Source of the DNA: Actinoplanes auranticolor
GTDB lineage: Bacteria > Actinomycetota > Actinomycetes > Mycobacteriales > Micromonosporaceae
Direction of reading: 5' to 3'
Assembly: GCF_018332655.1 (NCBI RefSeq)
Contig: NZ_BOQL01000024.1
Coordinates: forward strand, 1 to 64,000
DNA: 64,000 nt
Shown: positions 25,425-32,320 of the stretch, piece by piece
Numbering within the stretch: position 1 is the stretch's first letter
Layout of the letters: every line of letters starts with the position of its first letter
Notes under the pieces: generated by a model
What the model was told of the DNA's origin: nothing
Seen by the model: only the letters and a program-made list of their open reading frames with translations
Databases searched by the model: none
Translations under genes and position numbers: made by a program

Positions 25425-25805
25425 ATGGCGTACGAAATCGAGGTCGAGCGGGTCTTCCGGGCCCGGCAGGGCCTGCCGTCACCGGTCCGGCAGCGCCGCG
25501 GGCTGGCTCCGCTCGGTCCGGGCGCCGACGTCGAGGTGGTGCTGCGGGCGGCCGTCGCCTTCGACGACGCCCAGCTCACCGCGCGTGGCTGGTTCTTCGA
25601 CACCGACGAGCTGGCGGAACGGCTCGACGGCTGGGCGCAGGTGCTCGGCGCCGACGTCTGGACGGCGCGTTTCGCCTTCCGGCCGACCTTCGAGCTGGTC
25701 GCCCGGTACGTGTTCGGTGAGCTGTCCCCGGTGGTCCCGCAGCTGGCCTGGGTCGAGCTCGAGGACCGGACCTTCGGCAGCCGGACCCGTTACCGGGCGC
25801 GCTGA
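25425..25805 (+). CDS. 6-pyruvoyl-tetrahydropterin-synthase-like protein without histidines
   Basis: 126 residues from ATG 25425. The order of elements resembles the tetrahydropterin-synthase/QueD fold: an N-terminal VERVFRARQGL strand, ADVEVVLRAAVAF, FFDTDELAERLDGWAQVLG, then PTFELVARYVFGEL and a C-terminal strand VELEDRTFGSRTRY. Active enzymes bind zinc through three histidines, but this protein contains no histidine at all. It may be a non-catalytic family member. Its stop lies inside the end of the convergent MocR gene. Confidence 0.5.
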   Translation: MAYEIEVERVFRARQGLPSPVRQRRGLAPLGPGADVEVVLRAAVAFDDAQLTARGWFFDTDELAERLDGWAQVLGADVWTARFAFRPTFELVARYVFGELSPVVPQLAWVELEDRTFGSRTRYRAR

Positions 25806-27205
25806 GCGCCCAGGGTGCGGCCCATCCGGCGGGCGGCCTCCAGCAGCCGGTCCGGGGGCAGTGCGGCGTAGCCGAGCACCAGGCCCGGCGGCCCGTCGAG
25901 CTGCCGGTGCCAGGACAGTGGATGGACGCGGACGCCGTCCTGCTCCAGCCGGCGGGCCAGCTCGGTGTCGTCGGCCGGCCCGGGCAGGGTGATGAGCAGG
26001 TGCAGGCCCGCGGCGACGCCCTCCACCCGCGCCTGGGGCACGTGCTCGCGCAGCCCGTGCAGCAGGGCGTCGCGGCGGCGAACCTGACGGCGGCGAACCG
26101 TGCGCAGGTGGCGTTCGTAGTCGCCGCCGGCCAGCAGGTGGGCGAAGATCAGCTGGGGCAGCGCCGGATTGCCCAGATCGCTGGCGTGCTTGGCGGTCAC
26201 CAGGTCGGCGTGCCGCGCCCGCGGGGCGATCAGCCAGCCCAGCCGCATGCCCGGGGCCAGCGACTTGGAGACGCTGCCGGTGTAGGCGACCCGGTCGGGC
26301 GCCGAGGCCTGCAGCGCGGCGACCGGGGCCCGGTCGTAGCGGTGCTCGGCGTCGTAGTCGTCCTCGATGATCAGGCCGGGCCAGGCGAGCAGCGCGCGCC
26401 GCCGGGCCGGGCTCAGCACCACGCCGGTCGGGAACTGGTGGGCCGGGGTGAGCAGCACGCTGTCCAGCCCGGTGGCGGCCAGCCGGTCGACGCGCAGTCC
26501 CTCGCCGTCGACCGGGACGGGCACCGGCTGCAGCCCCCAGTGGGCCAGCTCGTCGCGGGTCCCGCGCGACCCCGGGTCCTCCACCGCCACCTCGGTGACG
26601 CCCTGCGACCGTGCGGTCTGGGCGAGCAGGGCGAGCGCCTGGGCGACGCCGTTGACGACTATCAGGTCGTCCGCGCCGGTCTGCACGCCGCGGGTCCGGG
26701 CCAGCCAGCCGGCCAGCTCGGTCCGCAACCGCGGATTGCCGCGCGGGTCGCCGTAGCCCAGGTCGGCGTTGGTCGCGGTCGCGAGCACCGCCCGCTCGGC
26801 GCGCAGCCAGGCCGCCCGGGGAAAGGCCGACAGATCCGGTACGCCGGGAGAGAGGTCCAGGTCGACGCCGGCCGAGGGTGGCAGGGGCAGCCGCATCGCG
26901 GACGCCTCCCGGGGCCGGCTGGGCTCCCGGGGCTGCGCCGCGAGCCCGGTCACCACGGTGCCGGCCCCGGTCCGCCCGCTGAGCAGCCCCTCGTCGGTCA
27001 GCCGCTGGTACGCCTCCACGACCACACCCCGGGACAGCCCGAGATCAGCGGCGAGCGCCCGGGTCGCCGGCAGCCGGGCCCCCGCGGCCAGCCGGCCGTC
27101 CGCGATCGCGGCGCGCAGCGCGTCGACCAGCCAGGCGGTGACGCCCTTGGCCGGTGCCGCGCCGGGATGCAGCTCCAGGAAGTCGATTTGGTCCACTCCT
27201 CGCAC
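25790..27205 (-). CDS. MocR-family regulator (GntR helix-turn-helix plus aminotransferase fold)
   Basis: 471 residues from GTG 27205. Residues about 20-85 are a GntR winged helix (LRAAIADGRLAAGARLPATR, LSRGVVVEAYQRLTDEGLL). The rest is a fold-type I PLP domain with IIEDDYDAEHRYDRAP (Asp and Tyr of the PLP site) and the Schiff-base Lys in YTGSVSKSLAPGMRLGW. MocR proteins sense PLP or amino-acid adducts and usually control the divergent gene, here the EamA exporter. Its own start region contains one copy of the operator repeat. Confidence 0.92.
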   Translation of the reverse strand: MRGVDQIDFLELHPGAAPAKGVTAWLVDALRAAIADGRLAAGARLPATRALAADLGLSRGVVVEAYQRLTDEGLLSGRTGAGTVVTGLAAQPREPSRPREASAMRLPLPPSAGVDLDLSPGVPDLSAFPRAAWLRAERAVLATATNADLGYGDPRGNPRLRTELAGWLARTRGVQTGADDLIVVNGVAQALALLAQTARSQGVTEVAVEDPGSRGTRDELAHWGLQPVPVPVDGEGLRVDRLAATGLDSVLLTPAHQFPTGVVLSPARRRALLAWPGLIIEDDYDAEHRYDRAPVAALQASAPDRVAYTGSVSKSLAPGMRLGWLIAPRARHADLVTAKHASDLGNPALPQLIFAHLLAGGDYERHLRTVRRRQVRRRDALLHGLREHVPQARVEGVAAGLHLLITLPGPADDTELARRLEQDGVRVHPLSWHRQLDGPPGLVLGYAALPPDRLLEAARRMGRTLGAQRAR

Positions 27206-27232
27206 CCGGGATTGGTCCTTCCTGCAGGACCA
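27188..27232. promoter_or_regulatory. probable MocR operator (palindrome plus direct repeat)
   Basis: TGGTCCT and AGGACCA form a perfect inverted repeat with a 6-base centre (27213-27232). TTGGTCC also occurs as a direct repeat at 27188-27194 and 27212-27218, 24 bases apart, so the copies would lie on about the same helix face after two turns. The block sits between the divergent MocR and EamA genes and reaches into the MocR start, which suggests autoregulation. Confidence 0.6.
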
Positions 27233-27246
27233 TACCCGCGCCGAGC

Positions 27247-28206
27247 ATGGATCGCGTGTCCCGTTTCCTTCCCCTCGCCGCCGGGTCCGCGGCCATGTCC
27301 TGTGTCGGCGGCAGCGTCGCCGTCTCCGCCGAGATCGCCGGCGCCCCGCTGTTCACCATCCAGGCCCTGCGGTACGCGCTGGCCTGCCTGCTGCTGCTCG
27401 GCTTCGCCGCGCTGATCCGGTCCCGTCCGGTGCGCCCGCGCGGCACCGAGTGGCTCTGGCTGGCCGGTATCGCCGCCACCGGCCTGGTCATCTTCAACCT
27501 CGCCCTGGTGCAGGGCGCGCAGCACGCCGAACCCGCGGTGGTGGGCGTGGCGGTCGCCTGCGTACCGGTGCTGCTCGCCGTGCTGGGCCCGCTGCTGGAG
27601 GGCCGCGGCCCGGCGCCGGCGGTCCTGGCCGGCGCGGTCGTGGTGACCCTCGGGGCCGCTCTGGTGCAGGGCCTGGGCCGCACGGACGGCACCGGGCTGC
27701 TCTGGGCGGTGGTGGCCTTCGGCTGCGAGGCGGCGTTCACGCTGCTCGCGGTGCCGGTCCTGGGCCGGCACGGTCCGGTCGGGGTGTCCGTGCACGCGAC
27801 GTGGCTGGCCGCGGTGATGCTGGCGGTGCTGGGCGTGCTGCACGAAGGGCCCGCGGCGACGCTCCGGCTGACCGGTACCGACCTGCTCGCCGGGGCGTAT
27901 CTGGCGGTCGCGGTGACGGCAGTGGCCTTCGTGCTCTGGTACGCCTGCGTTTCGCGGCTCGGCGCCGGACGGGCCGGGCTGCTCACCGGCATCGCGCCGA
28001 TCGCCGCCGCCCTGGCCGGGATGGCGCTCGGTGGCCCGGCCCCGCGCCCGCTGGTCTGGGCGGGCATCGCCGTCGTGGCCCTGGGCCTCGCCATCGGGCT
28101 GCGCACCACCGCCCCGGCAACGCCGCCCCCGCCTCCCGACCCCGCCGCCGGCCGGGCTCTCGCGGGCGTCGGCGCGGGGCCGGACGTCACCGGGGAGATC
28201 GCATGA
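27247..28206 (+). CDS. EamA/DMT-family exporter
   Basis: 319 residues from ATG 27247. Ten predicted helices in two five-helix repeats; the repeat ends GVAVACVPVLLAVLGPLLEG and AGLLTGIAPIAAALAGMALGG correspond to each other, as in EamA transporters. The C-terminal 40 residues are a Pro/Ala-rich soluble tail. It is divergent from a MocR regulator, a common arrangement for amino-acid or metabolite exporters. The following gene starts within its stop codon. Confidence 0.88.
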   Translation: MDRVSRFLPLAAGSAAMSCVGGSVAVSAEIAGAPLFTIQALRYALACLLLLGFAALIRSRPVRPRGTEWLWLAGIAATGLVIFNLALVQGAQHAEPAVVGVAVACVPVLLAVLGPLLEGRGPAPAVLAGAVVVTLGAALVQGLGRTDGTGLLWAVVAFGCEAAFTLLAVPVLGRHGPVGVSVHATWLAAVMLAVLGVLHEGPAATLRLTGTDLLAGAYLAVAVTAVAFVLWYACVSRLGAGRAGLLTGIAPIAAALAGMALGGPAPRPLVWAGIAVVALGLAIGLRTTAPATPPPPPDPAAGRALAGVGAGPDVTGEIA

Positions 28207-28880
28207 GGTTCCGGCATCACGACGACATCCGGCGGGACTTCCCGGGCCTCGCCGCCGGCGCCCTGCTCGTCACGGCCCCGCCCGTCCCCGCACACGCCGC
28301 CGAGGTGGTCGCGCGGCAGCTCGCCACCGCCCGGGAACGGCTCGCGGCCGGTCCCGAAGGTCAGTTCCCGGAGATCCAGGCGTGGCGGCGCGCCTTCACC
28401 GCCATGGGTCTCAGAGCCACCCGGTACCGCTGCGCTTCCGAGTCGCTGCTGCGCCGGCTGCGCCGCGACGGCGAGTTGCCCACCGTGCATCCGCTGGTCG
28501 ACGTCTGCAACGCGGTCTCGGCGGCCTTCGCGATCCCGGTCGCCGCGCTCGACGTCGCGAGGATCGACGGTGACCTCGAGGTCCGCCGGGCCACCGGGAC
28601 CGAGAACTACCTGACCTTCGCGGGCGACCGGGAGCATCCGGCGCCCGGCGAGGTGACATTCGCCGACACCGGCGGCAACGCCCACGCCCGGCGGTGGACC
28701 AACCGGCAGAGCGGGCTCTCCGCGGTCTCCCCCGGCACCACGACAGCGCTCATCGTCGCCGAGGCGCTGCACGAGGGGGCGGACGCCGACATCACCCGGC
28801 TCACGGCCGCGCTGGCCGGCGCCCTGGGGGCCGTACGGGTGTCCGTTCTCACCCGGGAAGCGCCCGGATTCACGATATAG
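28203..28880 (+). CDS. B3/B4 (PheRS-editing-like) domain protein
   Basis: 225 residues from ATG 28203, overlapping the EamA stop (ATGA). The core EIQAWRRAFTAMGLRATRYRCASESLLRRLRRDGELP and HPLVDVCNAVSAAFAIPVAALD, followed by GEVTFADTGGNAHARRWTNRQS, is the stand-alone B3/B4 domain found in the phenylalanyl-tRNA synthetase beta chain. Stand-alone copies may edit mischarged tRNA or deacylate amino acids. Coupling to an exporter and a PLP-sensing regulator suggests handling of a non-standard amino acid (inference). Confidence 0.85.
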   Translation: MRFRHHDDIRRDFPGLAAGALLVTAPPVPAHAAEVVARQLATARERLAAGPEGQFPEIQAWRRAFTAMGLRATRYRCASESLLRRLRRDGELPTVHPLVDVCNAVSAAFAIPVAALDVARIDGDLEVRRATGTENYLTFAGDREHPAPGEVTFADTGGNAHARRWTNRQSGLSAVSPGTTTALIVAEALHEGADADITRLTAALAGALGAVRVSVLTREAPGFTI

Positions 28881-28917
28881 TCACCCAGATCGATGCCCTC
28901 TGGTGAAGGCAGGTCCG

Positions 28918-30198
28918 ATGCGTCTGGTCACCGTGATCGCTGTCAGCGCGGCCCTTCTGGCCGTTCCCCAGGCCGCCACGGCCGCGGGTCCCGCCGAGTG
29001 TTACGACCGCACCGCCCCGGTCACCTACGAGGAGAGCCGGATCGAGACCCCGGCGCTGCCCGGCGGGACGCGGGTGCCGTACGAGCTGGTCGAGGCGGGT
29101 GGCTTCACGCCGTACGCCCGGGCGGTGACCGGGGCGCTGTGCCGGATCCGGTCGGTCGCCGACGCGCAGCGGGTGCTGCGGCGCGAGGGGGACCGGCTGT
29201 GGCGCACAGCTGTGCTGCGCGCGCAGGGCAAGGTGCACCTGGGCACGATCGAGCGGTACGACGACCGCCCGCTGTACTGGACCCGGCTGATGGGCACACG
29301 TGATCTGCGGCAGTGGCAGCCCGCCTTCCCGCTCACCGAGGCGCAGCGCGGCGAGCTGCTGCGTACGTACGAATACGCGGCCCGCGGCATCTCCTCCACC
29401 GACTTCGGGCCCGGGGTGCGGCGGGTGCTGGTCAGCGGGTTCGACCCGTACCAGTTGAACGGGGAGATCCGCCGGTCCAACCCGTCCGGGGCGTCGGCGC
29501 TGCAGCTCGACGGCCTGCGGTTCACCGTCGCCGGGAGCCGGGTGCAGGTGCAGGCGGTGGCGCTGCCGGTGACGTGGAGCGGCTTCGACGCCGGCATCGT
29601 CGAGGACGCCTTCGGGCCGCACCTGACCGCCCGGTCCCGCCAGCGTGCCGACCTGATCATGACGATCAGCCAGGGCAACCGCGGCGTGATGAACATCGAG
29701 CAGTGGGCCGGCGCCTGGCGCGGCGGCTCCCCGGACAACAACGACGAGGGTGAGCCGGAGCCGGTGCCGCCGGCGCCCCGCTGGCCCCAGCCCGAGCCGC
29801 AGCCCGAGTTCATCGAGACGACCCTGCCGTGGGCGGCGATGGTCGCGGCGGGCACGGGCCCGTGGCCCACGGCGCTGAATCCCCGGCTCTGCGAGTGGCC
29901 GGCGGGCACCCGCCCGGACCCGGCCGCCGTCCGGTGCCACAACGACGGGTCGACGCCGGGGTCGCAGGCGCAGTCCGGCGGCGGCGGCAGTTACCTGTCC
30001 AACGAAAGCATGTACAGGTCCAACCGGCTGCGGCTGGCGCTGGGAGCGACCGACCTCCCGGGCGGGCACCTGCACATCTCGGCGCTGGTCTACCCGGCCG
30101 ACCCGCTGGTGATCATCGATGAGGCGTTCTCCGCCGACCGGCGCGCGACCGTCGACCAGACCGTGGAGCTGGTGAAGGCGGCGTCCTCGGCGGCGTGA
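28918..30198 (+). CDS. secreted pyroglutamyl-peptidase-like protein with Cys-to-Ser change
   Basis: 426 residues from ATG 28918 (AGGCAGG upstream; GTG 28903 is an alternative). Residues 1-23 are a signal peptide (VIAVSAALLAVPQAATAAG). After about 130 residues of unknown fold comes a C15 peptidase-like domain: RRVLVSGFDPYQLNGEIRRS with NPSGA, ALPVTWSGFD, then MTISQGNRGVMNIEQWA, whose Glu matches the catalytic Glu. The segment aligned with the catalytic Cys (family AGTYxCNxxxY) reads GGSYLSNESMY, so Ser replaces Cys. The His remains in GGHLHISAL. A Pro-rich insertion (about residues 270-300) is extra. Activity is doubtful. Confidence 0.75.
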   Translation: MRLVTVIAVSAALLAVPQAATAAGPAECYDRTAPVTYEESRIETPALPGGTRVPYELVEAGGFTPYARAVTGALCRIRSVADAQRVLRREGDRLWRTAVLRAQGKVHLGTIERYDDRPLYWTRLMGTRDLRQWQPAFPLTEAQRGELLRTYEYAARGISSTDFGPGVRRVLVSGFDPYQLNGEIRRSNPSGASALQLDGLRFTVAGSRVQVQAVALPVTWSGFDAGIVEDAFGPHLTARSRQRADLIMTISQGNRGVMNIEQWAGAWRGGSPDNNDEGEPEPVPPAPRWPQPEPQPEFIETTLPWAAMVAAGTGPWPTALNPRLCEWPAGTRPDPAAVRCHNDGSTPGSQAQSGGGGSYLSNESMYRSNRLRLALGATDLPGGHLHISALVYPADPLVIIDEAFSADRRATVDQTVELVKAASSAA

Positions 30199-30211
30199 CC
30201 CGGGCAGACGA

Positions 30212-30238
30212 AAAGGGCCGCCCGATGGGCGGCCCTTT
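30212..30238. terminator. bidirectional rho-independent terminator
   Basis: A perfect 12-base stem, AAAGGGCCGCCC and GGGCGGCCCTTT, with a 3-base loop. It lies between the convergent secreted peptidase-like gene and fliQ, and the A/T run at each end lets it work in both directions. Confidence 0.9.
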
Positions 30239-30251
30239 CTGTGCGCTGCGG

Positions 30252-30521
30252 TCAGCCGACCAGCGTCGGGATCTTCTCGAACAGCTGCGTCGTGAAGGTG
30301 ACCATCTCGTGCAGCATCCAGTTCCCCGAGAACAGGATCGCGGCGCCGACGCCGACCGCCTTGGGGACGAACGACAGCGTCGCCTCCTGGATCTGGGTCA
30401 CCGACTGGAACAACGAGATCGCAAAACCGATCAGCAGCGCCGTCAACAGCACCGGCGCGCACATCTTCGCGGCGATGGTCATGGCCTGCAGCCCCAGCTC
30501 AACGATCTGCGTGTCCGTCAT
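30252..30521 (-). CDS. fliQ: flagellar export-gate protein FliQ, orphan
   Basis: 89 residues from ATG 30521 (AAGGGG upstream), the normal FliQ length. Two membrane helices (about 15-37 and 52-75) flank the highly conserved core SLFQSVTQIQEATLSFVPK; the end ..TLFEKIPTL type (TQLFEKIPTLVG) also fits. FliQ belongs to the FliPQR export gate of flagella. No fliP, fliR or other flagellar gene is in the window; fliQ normally lies between those two. The upstream neighbour is a decayed adenosine deaminase, so it may have moved away from a flagellar operon or be a second copy. Confidence 0.92.
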   Translation of the reverse strand: MTDTQIVELGLQAMTIAAKMCAPVLLTALLIGFAISLFQSVTQIQEATLSFVPKAVGVGAAILFSGNWMLHEMVTFTTQLFEKIPTLVG

Positions 30522-30589
30522 GCCATCCCCTTCGGGCTTCCGCAGAAGCCGGGGAGCGCAGAACGGGCGCACCACGGTTGCCGTTCGGT

Positions 30590-31127
30590 TCAGGGGGTCG
30601 GAAACCTCAAGTCGGTGAAAGCGGCCGTCGCGGACTGCCTGGCGACCAGCAGTAGCTGCTCGTCGATGAGGCCCGTGGCGTAGCGGGCCAGGCCGTGCTC
30701 CTGGGACAGGGTGGACGTCACTGACGCGCGGGTTGTCGGTGTTGAGCGTGACTGCCACTACCGCCGCCAGCAGGGTGTGGATCCGGTGGTCACGGTAGCC
30801 GGGCGCGGCTCCGGTCTGGGTGTTGCTGGTCAGGGCCACCTCCAGCGTCACGCCCGCGCGGGCCAGGCCGTCGTCGAAGGCGTCTTCGACGGCCTCCCGC
30901 CCGGCCCGCCGCCAGTCGTCGAGACTGCGGAAGACCCCGATCTGGTCGTCGACCTCGGCCAGGTACGGCAGCAGCCCGCCCAGCGGCCCGCCGGCGACGA
31001 GCAGGTCCCGGGGCCGGGGCTGCGCGGCCAGCGGATGGCCGTCGCGGCGGGCCACGTCCAGGAACGTGCACGACCGGATCGAGCCCTCCAGGTGCCGGTG
31101 CAGGTCGATCAGTGGGCGCGTCGCCAT
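30590..31127 (-). pseudogene. adenosine-deaminase-like gene, internal deletion and frameshift
   Basis: From ATG 31127 the frame gives the deaminase N-terminus (PLIDLHRHLEGSIRSCTFLD, with the HxH metal motif and substrate-binding Gly) and about 85 residues. It then jumps to the family C-terminal part (VTLEVALTSNTQTG, HTLLAAVVAVTLNTDNPRVS). Roughly 170-190 residues of the TIM barrel, with further metal ligands, are missing. After NPRVS one extra base shifts the frame; the last part (LSQEHGLARYATGLIDEQLL, ending at 30590) is intact in another frame. Not functional. Confidence 0.8.
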
Positions 31128-31287
31128 ATCGTTCGGTCCCTCCGGAACTTGGGTGCGAAACGGTGGTTTCCCGCCGTGGCCCCTCTCACGGATGGATCTT
31201 GTCAGCCGGTCCGGCGGCAGCGCCGATGGGGCACAGGTGGCCGGGACGCTCCGGCCGTCTTCCTTCCCCGACGACCGGATTTGGATC

Positions 31288-32226
31288 ATGCACTCCATCG
31301 CTCTGCTCGGCTGGTTCGGCGCCGCTCTGTCCATCGCTCTCCCCTGGCCCCAGGTCTGGCGGTCCGTCGCCCGCGGCCGCACCAAGGGACTGTCCGCGAC
31401 CGCCTGCTGGCAGGGCACGGCGATGCCGGTCGGCTGGATCACCTACGGCCTGCTGACCGGGGAAACCGTGCAGGTCGTGACCAACACCGTGACCGGCGTG
31501 GCCGGCCTGGCGGTGCTGGTGACGGTGCTGCTGAAGCAGAGCGAGCTGCGTACCGGCCGCAAGCTGCTGGTCAGCGCGGCCGGCGCGGCCGGAGTGCTCA
31601 CCGCGGCGGCGGGCAGCGCGGCCGCCGGCCGGCTGACCGACATCGGCGTCACCCGCGCCGCGGCGTTCCTGGGCGCGGTGCTGGCGTGCACCGCGATCCT
31701 GGGCGCGATCCCCCAGCCGCTGTCCCTGCTGCGCGACCGCAACCAGGACCTGGCCGGGCTGTCCCCGCTGCGCTGGTGGCTCGCGGCGGCCGCGTGCAGC
31801 TCATGGTGCACCTACGGCCTGGCGACCGGTCAGCCCGCGGTCTGGCTGTCGGCCCTGGTGGGCCTGGGCAGCGCCCTGATCGTCTGCTGGGTCCTGCTCA
31901 CCGACCGCCGCACCCGCACCGCCGCCCCCGCCACCGTCGTCCCGGCCACCGCCGTCCCCCTGACGATCGTCCCCGCCGCCCGGACGACTCGCAGTACCAC
32001 CCGCGTCGTCCGCCCGGCCCGGGCGGCCGTGTCGGCCCTCTGCCCCACCCGGGCCGCCGGGCCGGGTGCCGCGGCTCGCGTCGTCCGTCCGGCCTCCGCC
32101 GCGGCCCGCCCGGTCTACGGCGCCGCACGGGTGACGCGGCCCCGGCCGGCACGCGGCGTGGCCTCCGTGCCCTGTTCACCCGAGGCCGCGACCATGGTGA
32201 TGATCCGGGAGCTCGCCCCGGTCTGA
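31288..32226 (+). CDS. PQ-loop (SemiSWEET-type) membrane protein with long basic tail
   Basis: 312 residues from ATG 31288. Residues 1-205 hold about six to seven helices with two PQ-loop motifs, SIALPWPQVWRSV and LGAIPQPLSLLRDR, as in sugar or cystine/lysosomal-type PQ-loop transporters. Residues about 208-312 form a low-complexity tail rich in Ala, Arg, Pro, Thr and Val (PATVVPATAVP, VVRPARAA), unusual for this family. The tail keeps the same frame to a normal stop. Substrate unknown. It stands alone. Confidence 0.75.
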   Translation: MHSIALLGWFGAALSIALPWPQVWRSVARGRTKGLSATACWQGTAMPVGWITYGLLTGETVQVVTNTVTGVAGLAVLVTVLLKQSELRTGRKLLVSAAGAAGVLTAAAGSAAAGRLTDIGVTRAAAFLGAVLACTAILGAIPQPLSLLRDRNQDLAGLSPLRWWLAAAACSSWCTYGLATGQPAVWLSALVGLGSALIVCWVLLTDRRTRTAAPATVVPATAVPLTIVPAARTTRSTTRVVRPARAAVSALCPTRAAGPGAAARVVRPASAAARPVYGAARVTRPRPARGVASVPCSPEAATMVMIRELAPV

Positions 32227-32320
32227 AACCGGACGGGGACCTGACCGGAACGCGGCATGACCGCCGTGATCGTGGCCATGGTTCGCCAATGTGCCCGGCC
32301 TGGAACACCAGGGTGAGCCG

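Noticed and set aside
24025..25805. A toxin-antitoxin or phage-defence cassette made of the deoxyribosyltransferase-like, STAS and small genes.
   Set aside because: The genes point in different directions and no defence-associated partner domain is visible; size alone is not evidence.
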